Shown: piece after piece, positions 7,735 to 14,621 of the stretch
Position numbering within the stretch: the stretch's first letter is position 1
Layout: each line of letters starts with the position of its first letter
Assembly (NCBI RefSeq): GCF_965660005.1
Contig: NZ_CBFHYF010000026.1
Location: 1-25,246 of the forward strand
Reading direction: 5' to 3'
Source of the DNA: Porticoccus sp965660005
GTDB taxonomy: Bacteria; Pseudomonadota; Gammaproteobacteria; Pseudomonadales; Porticoccaceae
Length of the DNA: 25,246 nt
Notes under the pieces: model-generated
Told to the model about the DNA's origin: nothing
Database searches by the model: none
The model's input: only the letters and a program-made list of their open reading frames with translations
Made by a program: the position numbers and the translations under genes

Positions 7735-8052
7735 TTATTGTCCGCCACATTTCCCCTCACCACATTTGCCTTCTTCAGATTTCGGGGCAGCTTTCTCTTC
7801 ACCACACTTGCCTTCACCGCACTTGCCTTCTTCAGACTTGGGGGCAGTTTTTCCCTCACCGCATTTTCCTTCACCACACTTACCTTCTGTGGGTTTGTCG
7901 TCGGCATGTTTGCCCGCAAGCTGATAGCCATTGCCGAGATCGGTGGCGGCGAAAGGGTTATCGGCCATGCTGGCCATGGGCAGAATCAGGCTGGTGGAGA
8001 TGAAAGCCATGCCAATCGTCGATTTGAAAGTGTTTTTCGTTGTTTGCTTCAT
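7735..8052 (-). CDS. hvfA: HvfA-like ribosomally made peptide precursor (EGKCG repeats)
   Basis: A 105-residue secreted precursor. Residues 1-30 are a signal peptide with likely cleavage after ASMA. Residues 31-47, DNPFAATDLGNGYQLAG, match the conserved NPFxxTxLxxGYxLA block of HvfA proteins. The C-terminus carries six EGKCG motifs, with cysteines at 59, 64, 78, 83, 97 and 102. In characterised systems, EGKCG cysteines are converted to 5-thiooxazoles by a DUF692 multinuclear-iron enzyme with a DUF2063 partner, and the product binds copper. Neither enzyme is encoded in this window. AAGGA lies 7 nt before the ATG. It follows an ECF sigma/anti-sigma pair and precedes a DoxX gene, as in HvfA/Gig-type loci. 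The family call is strong. Whether the peptide is modified here depends on enzymes encoded elsewhere. Confidence 0.88.
   Translation of the reverse strand: MKQTTKNTFKSTIGMAFISTSLILPMASMADNPFAATDLGNGYQLAGKHADDKPTEGKCGEGKCGEGKTAPKSEEGKCGEGKCGEEKAAPKSEEGKCGEGKCGGQ
7738..7887 (-). repeat. in-gene 57-bp tandem repeat encoding EGKCG units
   Basis: Inside hvfA, a 19-residue unit (EGKCGEGKCGE-x-K-x-APKSE) occurs twice (residues 56-74 and 75-93), followed by a truncated third copy (94-105). Each unit carries two EGKCG motifs. The near-identical DNA period of 57 bp would allow copy-number change without loss of frame. Confidence 0.85.
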
Positions 8053-8090
8053 GGTCAGTTCCTTGCTTGGTTTATGAAAGTCTCCGCATT

Positions 8091-8118
8091 GAGATGCGGT
8101 CGGGTATTTTTTGTTACA
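8091..8118 (-). promoter_or_regulatory. candidate ECF-sigma promoter P1 of hvfA
   Basis: The minus strand reads TGTAAC (8118-8113), 16 bp, then CATCTC (8096-8091). A start would fall about 30 nt before the hvfA ATG. The same TGTAACAAA...CATCT arrangement and spacing recur at 8244-8271. TGTAAC/GTAAC-type -35 elements are common in ECF promoters. The likely regulator is the ECF factor encoded just upstream. Confidence 0.55.
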
Positions 8119-8243
8119 TGCAATAACACTTTTTGATGACTTATTTTTCAGTGGATAACGGGAGTGATTGCCGACTTGATCTGTTCAAGCACCTTTGCCA
8201 CAGGGGTGGAGAACGCAACAAGGGTATTCGGCTATCTGTTTAA

Positions 8244-8271
8244 CAGATGCTGTTGTGAGGAATTTGTTACA
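8244..8271 (-). promoter_or_regulatory. candidate ECF-sigma promoter P2 upstream of hvfA
   Basis: TGTAAC (8271-8266), a 16-bp spacer and CATCTG (8249-8244) repeat the P1 layout 153 bp further upstream. It lies within the 273-bp gap between the anti-sigma stop and hvfA. No convincing gene lies between P2 and P1, so P2 would give a longer hvfA leader. Confidence 0.45.
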
Positions 8272-8325
8272 GGTACAGGCAGAATTTGTGTTGCTGCCGG
8301 GCAGGAAGGTGTTTTGATAACGATC

Positions 8326-8556
8326 TTAGAGGTTGTCCCGGGAATGAATACAGTTCATTACTTTGTCCACTTCTGCCTCGGTGGCCTTAATGTGCATAAA
8401 AGGGATGGCCTCGATCAGCCAGCGCAGCTGTTTGATATAGCGGCGGCAGTGCCGGCAGAGCAGCAGATGAAACCTGATGGCAATGCGGGCTGAAAGACTC
8501 AAATCGCCTTCGAGCAATTGGTCCGCATGATTGACAATTTCGCGGCAACTCAGCAC
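8326..8556 (-). CDS. zinc-finger anti-sigma factor
   Basis: A 76-residue cytoplasmic protein starting at GTG 8556, overlapping the sigma gene stop by 7 nt. It begins MLSCREIVNHADQLLEGDLS and has HLLLCRHCRRYIKQL, giving the H-x3-C-x2-C zinc-binding pattern of zf-HC2 anti-sigma factors. There is no membrane helix, so it would be a soluble sensor. It probably binds the upstream-encoded ECF factor and releases it on metal or redox stress. The signal itself is not visible in sequence. Confidence 0.85.
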   Translation of the reverse strand: MLSCREIVNHADQLLEGDLSLSARIAIRFHLLLCRHCRRYIKQLRWLIEAIPFMHIKATEAEVDKVMNCIHSRDNL

Positions 8557-9158
8557 TCGCCAGTCTCCTCATAATGATCCACAAGCTTGAACAATTGTGT
8601 TCTCGCACGGTGCAGGAGCACTCGTGCATTGGATGCAGAGACAGTGAGTTCGTTACAGATTTCATCGAAAGGCAGCCCACTGGTATCCCGCATTTCGAGA
8701 ATGCATCGCTGATTGGCGGGCATTGCCGCCAACAGTTTTTCCAGGCATTCGGCCAAGTGCGCACCAGTCAACAGATTTTCGGGAGAGTCTGTATGCCAAG
8801 GGGCGGGCGGGTGTTGCCAGTGACCCCGGCCGGTAAATCTTTGCGTCAGGCAGTCTTCGGGATTCTGGTCTTCGCTGCCCTGATCGCTGAATAACCATTC
8901 TCGCTTTCGCTGACGTAACTGCATTTTTGCCTCATTGATGACAATGCTGCCCAGCCAGGTACGGATTCGGGATTTGCTTTCAAAGGTGCCAATGGCCTGA
9001 TAGGCTTTCAGCCAGGCATTTTGTACCACTTCCTCGGCTTCACTGATGCCGACGATGGCGACTGCGAGGGCGATTAGGGCGCGGTGGTGATCGCGAACCA
9101 GTTCCGCAAAAAGTGCCGTGTCGCCGGATTTCAGTTGTGCCAGCTGGTCTGTTTCCAA
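8550..9158 (-). CDS. ECF-family RNA polymerase sigma factor
   Basis: A 202-residue sigma70 group 4 protein. Region 2 spans about residues 20-85 (LVRDHHRALIALAVAIVG, then EAEEVVQNAWLKAYQAIGTF and RTWLGSIVINEAK). Region 4 is about 140-190 (MPANQRCILEMRDTSGLPFDEIC...VLLHRARTQL). The apparent start is a TTG with GAGG 11 nt upstream; no in-frame ATG fits, so translation may be kept low. It is translationally coupled to the anti-sigma gene. Together with the downstream hvfA/doxX genes it resembles the RpoQ-gig type of metal-responsive locus in Cupriavidus. No copy of the TGTAAC-N16-CATCT pattern was found upstream of this gene, so autoregulation is not evident. Confidence 0.9.
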   Translation of the reverse strand: METDQLAQLKSGDTALFAELVRDHHRALIALAVAIVGISEAEEVVQNAWLKAYQAIGTFESKSRIRTWLGSIVINEAKMQLRQRKREWLFSDQGSEDQNPEDCLTQRFTGRGHWQHPPAPWHTDSPENLLTGAHLAECLEKLLAAMPANQRCILEMRDTSGLPFDEICNELTVSASNARVLLHRARTQLFKLVDHYEETGEC

Positions 9159-9356
9159 GGGGTTAGGGGCCTCATCAATTTTTCTGTCCGATGCAGTATG
9201 GCCAGACAGATTTCCACCTCCGCCAAGACTAGACCATAGTCAGTGACAAAAACCATTGATTTGCTATAAAAAACTCGCTCCTGGCGGTTTACAGGGTCAG
9301 ATTGAACCGATTGGCTCATCCCGGCGTACACTCACCTATTAAAAAAGGACCAACCG

Positions 9357-9563
9357 ATGAGTCTACTTCCTGAACTGACGGCTGAAAGATTGCCCTGCCG
9401 GGGCTGTATGCGAGATTGCCCGTATTTTTCTGTCTGTGATGGCAAGCCCTGGCGCATGCCGGTCGATCGGCAGGTGTGTCTAGCCGGTGTTGGCAAGGAT
9501 CTTCTACCTGCTGTTTTGCCGGGAATGGGTAAAAGCGATCACAGCGAGGCATCTGGATCGTGA
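9357..9563 (+). CDS. small cysteine-rich protein, unrecognised
   Basis: A 68-residue protein with AAGGA 8 nt before ATG 9357, which supports real translation. Cysteines fall in the pattern C-x2-C-x3-C-x5-C (residues 14, 17, 21, 27) plus C41, within LPCRGCMRDCPYFSVC. That suggests zinc or Fe-S binding, or a redox role. There is no signal peptide or membrane segment. It opens the plus-strand cluster SDR-DUF2256-DUF3429-FAD oxidoreductase and is divergent from the ECF sigma gene. I do not recognise the family. A TTGAAC element and a TACACT element with a 19-bp spacer lie upstream (about 9303-9333); such long spacing is typical of MerR-type promoters, though this is only suggestive. Confidence 0.65.
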   Translation: MSLLPELTAERLPCRGCMRDCPYFSVCDGKPWRMPVDRQVCLAGVGKDLLPAVLPGMGKSDHSEASGS

Positions 9564-9600
9564 CAGCACAAACAAGGGTGGAGAAGCAGGGTTGGCCGAG

Positions 9601-10326
9601 ATGAGCGCAAAGGCGCTGGTGATTGGTGCCTCCAGCGGTATTGCTCAGCGTTTGGTCCACCGGCTGAGCGGGGATCAGCGCATTGAGAGGATCTATGCCA
9701 TCAGTCGACAGCCCACCGAAACTGTTTTGCCGGAACAGGTACGTTGGTTGACCTGCGATTATTCCGAGACGGATATCGCCGCGACTGCAGCGCTGCTCAG
9801 TGACGAGCCCGGTGAATTCTCCCGGGTATTCATCTGTAACGGTATGCTGCACGAGGGCGACAGCATTCGCCCCGAAAAGCGCCTCGAAGATATTGACTTG
9901 TTCAGTATCGAATCGGTGTTCAGGGTCAATACCTTCACCCCCCTGTTGTGGTTGAAGCATCTGGTGGGACCGTTGCGCAGTGGGCAGACCTGCACCCTGA
10001 CGCTTTTTAGCGCCCGGGTGGGCAGTATCAGCGACAATAAGCTGGGTGGCTGGTACAGCTATCGCGCCTCCAAGGCGGCCCTCAACATGCTGGTTCAGAC
10101 CGCGTCAATCGAATACGCCCGGCGAGCAAAAAACGTTCAGCTGGTGGCGTTTCATCCCGGCACCACCGACACGGCACTGTCCAGACCTTTCCAGGGCAAT
10201 GTGCCGGCAGACAAGCTGTTTCCCCCGGATTTTGTGGCGGCGCAGTTGCTGTCGATCATTGAAAATATGGCTCCGGTCGGCCATGCGCTCTACCTCGACT
10301 GGCAGGGCAGGGAGATTCCCTGGTGA
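9601..10326 (+). CDS. short-chain dehydrogenase/reductase
   Basis: A 241-residue SDR from ATG 9601. It begins with the Rossmann motif SAKALVIGASSGIAQRLV (TGxxxGIG-type, here GASSGIA), has an NG-type strand VFICNGML where classical SDRs have NNAG, and the catalytic S and YxxxK in FSARVGSISDN...WYSYRASKAALNM. The ORF is open upstream to 9487, but only the ATG fits the family N-terminus, even though its ribosome site is weak. SDRs of this kind recur beside DUF2256, FAD oxidoreductase and photolyase genes in gammaproteobacteria. The substrate is unknown. Confidence 0.88.
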   Translation: MSAKALVIGASSGIAQRLVHRLSGDQRIERIYAISRQPTETVLPEQVRWLTCDYSETDIAATAALLSDEPGEFSRVFICNGMLHEGDSIRPEKRLEDIDLFSIESVFRVNTFTPLLWLKHLVGPLRSGQTCTLTLFSARVGSISDNKLGGWYSYRASKAALNMLVQTASIEYARRAKNVQLVAFHPGTTDTALSRPFQGNVPADKLFPPDFVAAQLLSIIENMAPVGHALYLDWQGREIPW

Positions 10327-10356
10327 GCCGTTCGCTGGAGCAGACGGGGTGACAGC

Positions 10357-10521
10357 ATGCCCGGAAAAGCTGATCTGCCCGAAAAAATCTGTGTCGTCTG
10401 TCAGCGGGTTTTCCATTGGCGGAAAAAGTGGCAGCGCGTCTGGCAGGATGTGAAATATTGTTCTGAGCGATGTCGACGCAGTCGAGGCAAAAGCATTGGA
10501 GAAATAACCGTTGAACAGTAG
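10357..10521 (+). CDS. DUF2256 zinc-ribbon protein
   Basis: A 54-residue protein. It shows the DUF2256 pattern: ICVVCQRVF (C12, C15), HWRKKWQRVWQDVKYC (C35) and SERC (C39), so a CxxC...CxxxC metal site surrounds the conserved WRKKW and W-x-VKYC segments. The function of DUF2256 is unknown; it often sits near cryptochrome/photolyase genes. It begins 30 bp after the SDR stop, and its end overlaps the next gene start by 11 bp. Confidence 0.88.
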   Translation: MPGKADLPEKICVVCQRVFHWRKKWQRVWQDVKYCSERCRRSRGKSIGEITVEQ

Positions 10522-10957
10522 CACGACAGGTAAACAGGCCGTGGCTGCAATACTCACCTACAGTGGTGTGCTGCCCTTTCTGTTTTCCCCCTGCTATCGG
10601 CTTTTTTCTGGAAACAGCACGCTGTTTGGACTTGATTTGCAAATTCTGCTGATGGCTTACGGCGCGGTGATTGTGGCTTTTATTGCCGGTATTCACTGGG
10701 GTATTTTTTTGTTCAGGCAATCTTCGCTGAACCTGTTCCTGCACAGCAATGTTATTGCCTTGCTGGCCTGGCTCTCTCTACTGTCGACCCTTTTATGTGG
10801 TGTGATGCTATTGGTCTTCTGTTTTCTCTACCTGCTGTGCATTGATACCGTTCTGGTCAGGCAGCAATTGCTTGAATCCTGGTTTTACCGGCTCAGGGTT
10901 CACGCCAGTGCACTGGCCCTGCTATCGCTGCTCAGTTACGCAGTGATAGCTCTGTGA
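10511..10957 (+). CDS. DUF3429 family membrane protein
   Basis: A 148-residue inner-membrane protein with four or five hydrophobic helices (AAILTYSGVLPFLF, LLMAYGAVIVAFIAGIHWG, VIALLAWLSLLSTLLCG, and C-terminal ALALLSLLSYAVIAL). The FIAGIHWG motif after a YG-A-V-I-V-A-F helix is typical of DUF3429. The apparent start is TTG 10511, with GGAG 10 nt upstream; GTG codon 10 would be the alternative. It overlaps the DUF2256 stop, so translation is probably coupled. The function is unknown. Confidence 0.8.
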   Translation: MNSSTTGKQAVAAILTYSGVLPFLFSPCYRLFSGNSTLFGLDLQILLMAYGAVIVAFIAGIHWGIFLFRQSSLNLFLHSNVIALLAWLSLLSTLLCGVMLLVFCFLYLLCIDTVLVRQQLLESWFYRLRVHASALALLSLLSYAVIAL

Positions 10958-10976
10958 TACCGGGAGAAGACTTGAG

Positions 10977-12005
10977 ATGATACCTGCTGCAACCGGGCTT
11001 CCCCGTCTGGCGATTATCGGGGCCGGTCTGTCCGGGTTGACCCTGGCGGACGAACTGGATGGCGCTGCCGAGGTAACGGTTTTTGACAAATCCCCGCGTG
11101 TCGGCGGGCGGATCGCGACCCGCGCCATGGAGGGCTTTCAGTTTGATTACGGTGCGCAGTTCCTCACCGCCCGTTCAGCGGCTTTTCAAAACTACCTGAA
11201 ACCGCTGATGGCCGCCGGTCAGGTGGTCGAATGGCGTCCACGGGTCATTACCCTGGGTGGTGATCGAAAACCCTACCGGCGCGACTGGTTTGAACCCCAT
11301 TACGTGGCGGTTCCCGGCATGAACACCCTGTGTCAGCTTGCCGCCGAGGGCAAAAATCTGGTGCTTGATACAGCGATCGAATCACTGGAAAAAACCCCTT
11401 CCGGGTGGTTTTTGCGGGACCGGAACGATGCCTGTCACGGCCCTTTTGACTGGGCCGTCTGTACGGTGCCAGCGCCACAGGCAGCGGCGTTTCTGCCGTC
11501 ATCTTTTTCCGGTTATGGACAGGTGGCCAATACGGTAATGCTCGGCTGTTACAGCCTGTTACTGGGCTTCGCTGAACCACTGGACATGCTTTGGCAGGCG
11601 GCAGTGGTGAAGAATTCCCCGATCGGTTGGCTGGCGTTCGAGCCATCCCGCCCCGGTCGCGCTGACAACGGTGGGCTGCTGGTGCAGTCAAGCAATGTCT
11701 GGGCAGAGCAACATCTGGAGGACGACTCCCGGGAAGTTCAGCGAGTCCTGTGGCAGGAACTGGAAAGGCTCGTCGCTAAAACGCTGCCGGAACCGCAGTA
11801 TTCACGACTGCATCGCTGGCGCTATGCCAATACCGTTGTACCAACCCCTACTAAAGTGCTATCTGAAACATCGCCGGAAGTGGAGTGTCTGGTGGATCCG
11901 GGGTTGCAGCTGGGCGTCTGTGGCGACTGGCTGAGGGGTGGCAGGGTGGAGTCCGCCTACCTGAGTGGATTGGCGCTGGCGGCTGAGTTGAAACAGCAGT
12001 TCTGA
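10977..12005 (+). CDS. FAD/NAD(P)-dependent amine-oxidase-like oxidoreductase
   Basis: A 342-residue renalase-type flavoprotein. The N-terminus has the FAD-binding LAIIGAGLSGLTLADEL with a following VTVFDKSPRVGGRIATR, and the family block FDYGAQFLTARS. The C-terminus has LGVCGDWLRGGRVESAYLSG, the second FAD-contact motif. It starts 19 bp after the DUF3429 stop and closes the plus-strand cluster. Related proteins commonly neighbour photolyase and DUF2256 genes, so a role in light or oxidative stress is plausible but not shown. It converges on the histidine kinase gene, with a heptamer repeat between them. Confidence 0.88.
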   Translation: MIPAATGLPRLAIIGAGLSGLTLADELDGAAEVTVFDKSPRVGGRIATRAMEGFQFDYGAQFLTARSAAFQNYLKPLMAAGQVVEWRPRVITLGGDRKPYRRDWFEPHYVAVPGMNTLCQLAAEGKNLVLDTAIESLEKTPSGWFLRDRNDACHGPFDWAVCTVPAPQAAAFLPSSFSGYGQVANTVMLGCYSLLLGFAEPLDMLWQAAVVKNSPIGWLAFEPSRPGRADNGGLLVQSSNVWAEQHLEDDSREVQRVLWQELERLVAKTLPEPQYSRLHRWRYANTVVPTPTKVLSETSPEVECLVDPGLQLGVCGDWLRGGRVESAYLSGLALAAELKQQF

Positions 12006-12044
12006 TCCCGGCTGTGGTTGAACCAGTCCCTCGGCAGTATCCGT

Positions 12045-12086
12045 CAACTTTCAACTTTCAACTTTCAACTTTCAACTTTCAACTTT
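12045..12086. repeat. six tandem copies of a 7-bp unit
   Basis: CAACTTT is repeated six times without interruption. The last units include the stop codon of the histidine kinase gene (12079-12081). Copy-number slippage downstream of the stop would not alter the protein. Slippage through the unit at 12080-12086 could shift the last codon. Confidence 0.95.
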
Positions 12087-13431
12087 CAGCAGCCAGGCAG
12101 GGCAGGGATACGGTTGCTAGCAGGCCTCCGATCGGTGACGGTTTCAGTTGTAACTGACCGCCATACAGCTGGACCAGCTCACTGACGATGGCGAGCCCCA
12201 GTCCCGACCCCGAGCGCTGCTCGTCCAGACGGCTGCCGCGCTGCAATGCTTCTTTTCGGCGCTGAGCAGACATCCCGGGCCCGTCGTCCATAATGCCGAG
12301 CTGCAGGTTGCCAGCGTCGTTTTGAATATCTATTACCACCCTCGATTCGGCCCAACGCAGTGCATTTTTCAGCAGATTGCCGACAATCTCCTGCAGGTCC
12401 TGGGCATCGATCTGCAACTGCAACGGTGGTATGGTAGGTTTTTGAAAGGCGATATTCTGCCGTTCGGCCAATCGTGAGATGCCATTGAAGACAGGTTCAA
12501 GCGCCACCGACAGGGTCACTCTGGGACGCAGTACCACAGGGCCGGCAGCAGAAGCTCTGGCCAGATGGTGCCGCACAGCGTCGTTCAACCGTTTAAGCTC
12601 GGACGCCATGACATCGCGCTGTCCGGCAGGTAATTGTTGTATTGTCGTCATCATCACACTGACGGGCGTTTTGATGGCATGGGCCAGGTTGCCCGCAGCG
12701 GTGCGGGCACGGGACATCATCTGTCGATCCCGTTCCAGCACGGTATTGATGGTGGTTGCGAGATTGTCCAGCTCCTCGGAGAGATCCGTGTCGAGTCGCT
12801 CACAGTCACCCCTTTCGACGGCCTGGAGATTAGTGCGGATACGTCGCAGTGGTTCCAGCCCCCAGTGCAGCTGCCACCAGATGCCCAACAATAACAATAT
12901 CCCGAGGGTTACTAACGAGAGCCAGAGCAGTTGCTCAAAGCGGGTCAGTTCGGCATCCACTTCGCTGAGGTCGGCTGCCACGGCAACGTGCAGGGTGACC
13001 GGCAGCCTTGGTAGCCGTATATCCCGTTCCAGCTTGCGCAGGGTTTCTCCGTTTGGGCCGAGAATCGTAGAGAAGTGCAGTTGCGTGCTTGCTGTCAGTG
13101 GCAGACGCTGATCCCAGAGGGAACGAGAGGTCAGAACCCGGGAAGCATCGTCGGAAATCTGCCAATACCAGCCGGAGAACACCTGGTCAAAGCGGGCATC
13201 ACCGAGACGCTGGTTGAGGGCCAGTGTGTCGGATTGCCGGTCGTATTCAATACCGGCCAGAACCACGTTCAGCAGGGACTCCAGACGTTCATTGAATGCG
13301 GTATTCACGGCTTCGCGAAGGTTGTAGGAGAGTAGCAGGCGCGCTACCGGTATGACGAGCATCACCAGAATCAGTGAGGTGGCCAGCAGGCGGCAAGCGA
13401 TCGGCAATGTGCGCAGGAAGTGTCGGATCAT
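12079..13431 (-). CDS. two-component sensor histidine kinase
   Basis: A 450-residue membrane kinase. It has TM1 at about 15-35, a periplasmic sensor of about 130 residues, TM2 at about 168-186, then a HAMP linker, HisKA with GNLAHAIKTPVSVM (H251 as phosphoacceptor), and HATPase_c with N box VGNLLKNALRW (350-360), G1 DDGPG (382-386) and G2 SGSGLGLAIV (407-416). The layout resembles PhoQ/QseC-like kinases. It starts 9 bp after the response-regulator stop, in the usual order. Neighbouring PepSY genes suggest a role in cation, peptide or envelope stress sensing, which is inference. Its 3' end runs into a heptamer tandem repeat. Confidence 0.92.
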   Translation of the reverse strand: MIRHFLRTLPIACRLLATSLILVMLVIPVARLLLSYNLREAVNTAFNERLESLLNVVLAGIEYDRQSDTLALNQRLGDARFDQVFSGWYWQISDDASRVLTSRSLWDQRLPLTASTQLHFSTILGPNGETLRKLERDIRLPRLPVTLHVAVAADLSEVDAELTRFEQLLWLSLVTLGILLLLGIWWQLHWGLEPLRRIRTNLQAVERGDCERLDTDLSEELDNLATTINTVLERDRQMMSRARTAAGNLAHAIKTPVSVMMTTIQQLPAGQRDVMASELKRLNDAVRHHLARASAAGPVVLRPRVTLSVALEPVFNGISRLAERQNIAFQKPTIPPLQLQIDAQDLQEIVGNLLKNALRWAESRVVIDIQNDAGNLQLGIMDDGPGMSAQRRKEALQRGSRLDEQRSGSGLGLAIVSELVQLYGGQLQLKPSPIGGLLATVSLPCLAAES

Positions 13432-13440
13432 GGGGCTATA

Positions 13441-14112
13441 TCATGGGTTTGCGGAGTGGTCCGGCAAACAGTAGCCCTGTCCCCGCACAGTGTCGATTAC
13501 GTTGCTGGCCAGTTTCTTCCGCAACCGGCTTATCTGTACGTCAATGACATTGGAATCCGGTTCCTGATCCTGATCATAAACATGTTCCGACAGTTCTGTT
13601 CGGCTCACGACCCGGGGTGCTGCATGCATCAGGTAGGAAAGCAGGCGGAATTCCTGTGCGGATAATGATACGGGCATCCCCAGATAAGTGATTCGTCCGG
13701 TGTGGGTGTCCAGTGTCAGATCGCCCACGGCAATCACCGGGTGGGCATGGCCGTGACTGCGACGCACCAGTGCTCGCAGGCGGAATAATACCTCGGCCGT
13801 TTCAAATGGCTTGGTCACATAATCATCAGCACCAGCCGAAACCCCGGCGGCTTTGTCTGACCAGCGCTCTCTGGCAGTGAGAATCAGAACCGGCAGATCC
13901 ATGCCGCGAGCGCGCCACCCTGCGAGCCACTGCACACCGTTACCATCGGGCAGACCGAGATCGAGAATGATCGCATCGTAGCACTCGGTACTGACCAGAA
14001 AATCGGCAGTTTTGCCGTCGGGCGCGATCTCGACCAGCACATCCACATTACGCAGGGCATTAGCGAGGGCTTCGGCAAGTGGTCGATCATCTTCAGCCAG
14101 CAGGACTTTCGC
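13441..14112 (-). CDS. OmpR/PhoP-family response regulator with disrupted 5' end
   Basis: The frame encodes a receiver (AKVLLAEDDRPLAEA start; phosphoacceptor D in IILDLGLPDG; K in YVTKPF) and a winged-helix output domain (SAQEFRLLSYLMHA, then SNVIDVQISRLRKKL and VRGQGYCL). It is otherwise full length, but no ATG, GTG or TTG precedes AKVLLAEDD in frame before a stop near 14143. The first usable start is GTG 14046, which would delete beta-1 and the acidic pocket. The preceding PepSY frame instead runs across this region out of phase. A single-base indel near 14110-14130 would restore an MTRPRKVLLAEDD-like start or a PepSY-regulator fusion. It is either a recent frameshift or a sequence error. 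Confidence 0.75.
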   Translation of the reverse strand, partial: AKVLLAEDDRPLAEALANALRNVDVLVEIAPDGKTADFLVSTECYDAIILDLGLPDGNGVQWLAGWRARGMDLPVLILTARERWSDKAAGVSAGADDYVTKPFETAEVLFRLRALVRRSHGHAHPVIAVGDLTLDTHTGRITYLGMPVSLSAQEFRLLSYLMHAAPRVVSRTELSEHVYDQDQEPDSNVIDVQISRLRKKLASNVIDTVRGQGYCLPDHSANP

Positions 14113-14123
14113 GGACGCGTCAT

Positions 14124-14360
14124 CCCGCGAATATTGCTGCCTTCAATACCGATCAGCTCTATTTCGTAGATTCTCACCCCGTCCTCATTGTCCAGATCCA
14201 CGTCGATGACCTGGCCATCATAACGCGTATTGAGACTGGTCAGGATCTCCTCAAGAGACTTGATCTTGCCAGCCCGAACCTCTTCGTGAAGCCGTCGCCA
14301 ATCCTCATCGTCACCCCAGCAGGGACTGGTGAGCCCCAGCGCCAGAATGACGGCCAGCAA
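14124..14360 (-). CDS. truncated PepSY-type periplasmic protein upstream of the response regulator
   Basis: A TTG start at 14360 gives a signal-like LAVILALGLTSPCWG, then WRRLHEEVRAGKIKSLEEIL and VIDVDLDNEDGVRIYEIELI, the pattern of small PepSY proteins that precede PhoPQ-like systems. The usual final strand (F-D-A-x-T-G-x-x-L) is missing. After SNIRG the frame reads out of phase into the regulator and stops only at 13884. The start also looks damaged: ATG 14386-14388 leads to the signal peptide only if the GGGG run at 14368-14371 loses one base. Both ends suggest decay or sequencing indels. Confidence 0.55.
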
Positions 14361-14479
14361 ATAACGGCCCCTTTATCGCAGCGACCATTGCCGGTAATGG
14401 TCGGCGAAACACAGCCAACGCTGGCGGGAAGAATGCTGGTCAGCAGGATATTTCATGAAAGTCATTCTGCCAAAGACAA

Positions 14480-14496
14480 CATGAATGAAGCATGAA
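14480..14496. promoter_or_regulatory. candidate response-regulator box (direct repeat)
   Basis: CATGAA occurs at 14480-14485 and 14491-14496, spaced exactly 11 bp apart (6-N5-6), the helical spacing preferred by OmpR-family dimers. A third CATGAA is at 14454-14459. The site lies in the divergent gap between the regulator operon (minus) and the PepSY gene (plus), so it could serve both. Confidence 0.4.
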
Positions 14497-14621
14497 CGTA
14501 TTGCTCAGAGTTCTGCAAGACGGGCTTTGTTACCTTATCCATCAAGCGGGTCAGGTCGTGTTCGGGGTCGTTTCCGGCTCTGTATCCGGCTCTTTTTTAA
14601 TCAATCCATCGGGAGATTTAC

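Noticed and set aside
7691..8136. Several plus-strand frames with repeated Pro/His or Phe/Thr patterns opposite hvfA
   Set aside because: They are mirror images of the EGKCG tandem repeat on the coding strand. Not genes and not a CRISPR array, because no spacers of unique sequence occur.
8155..8205. Possible GTG-started micro-ORF (about 17 codons ending PVIH) between the two hvfA promoter candidates
   Set aside because: No ribosome site and too short to distinguish from chance.
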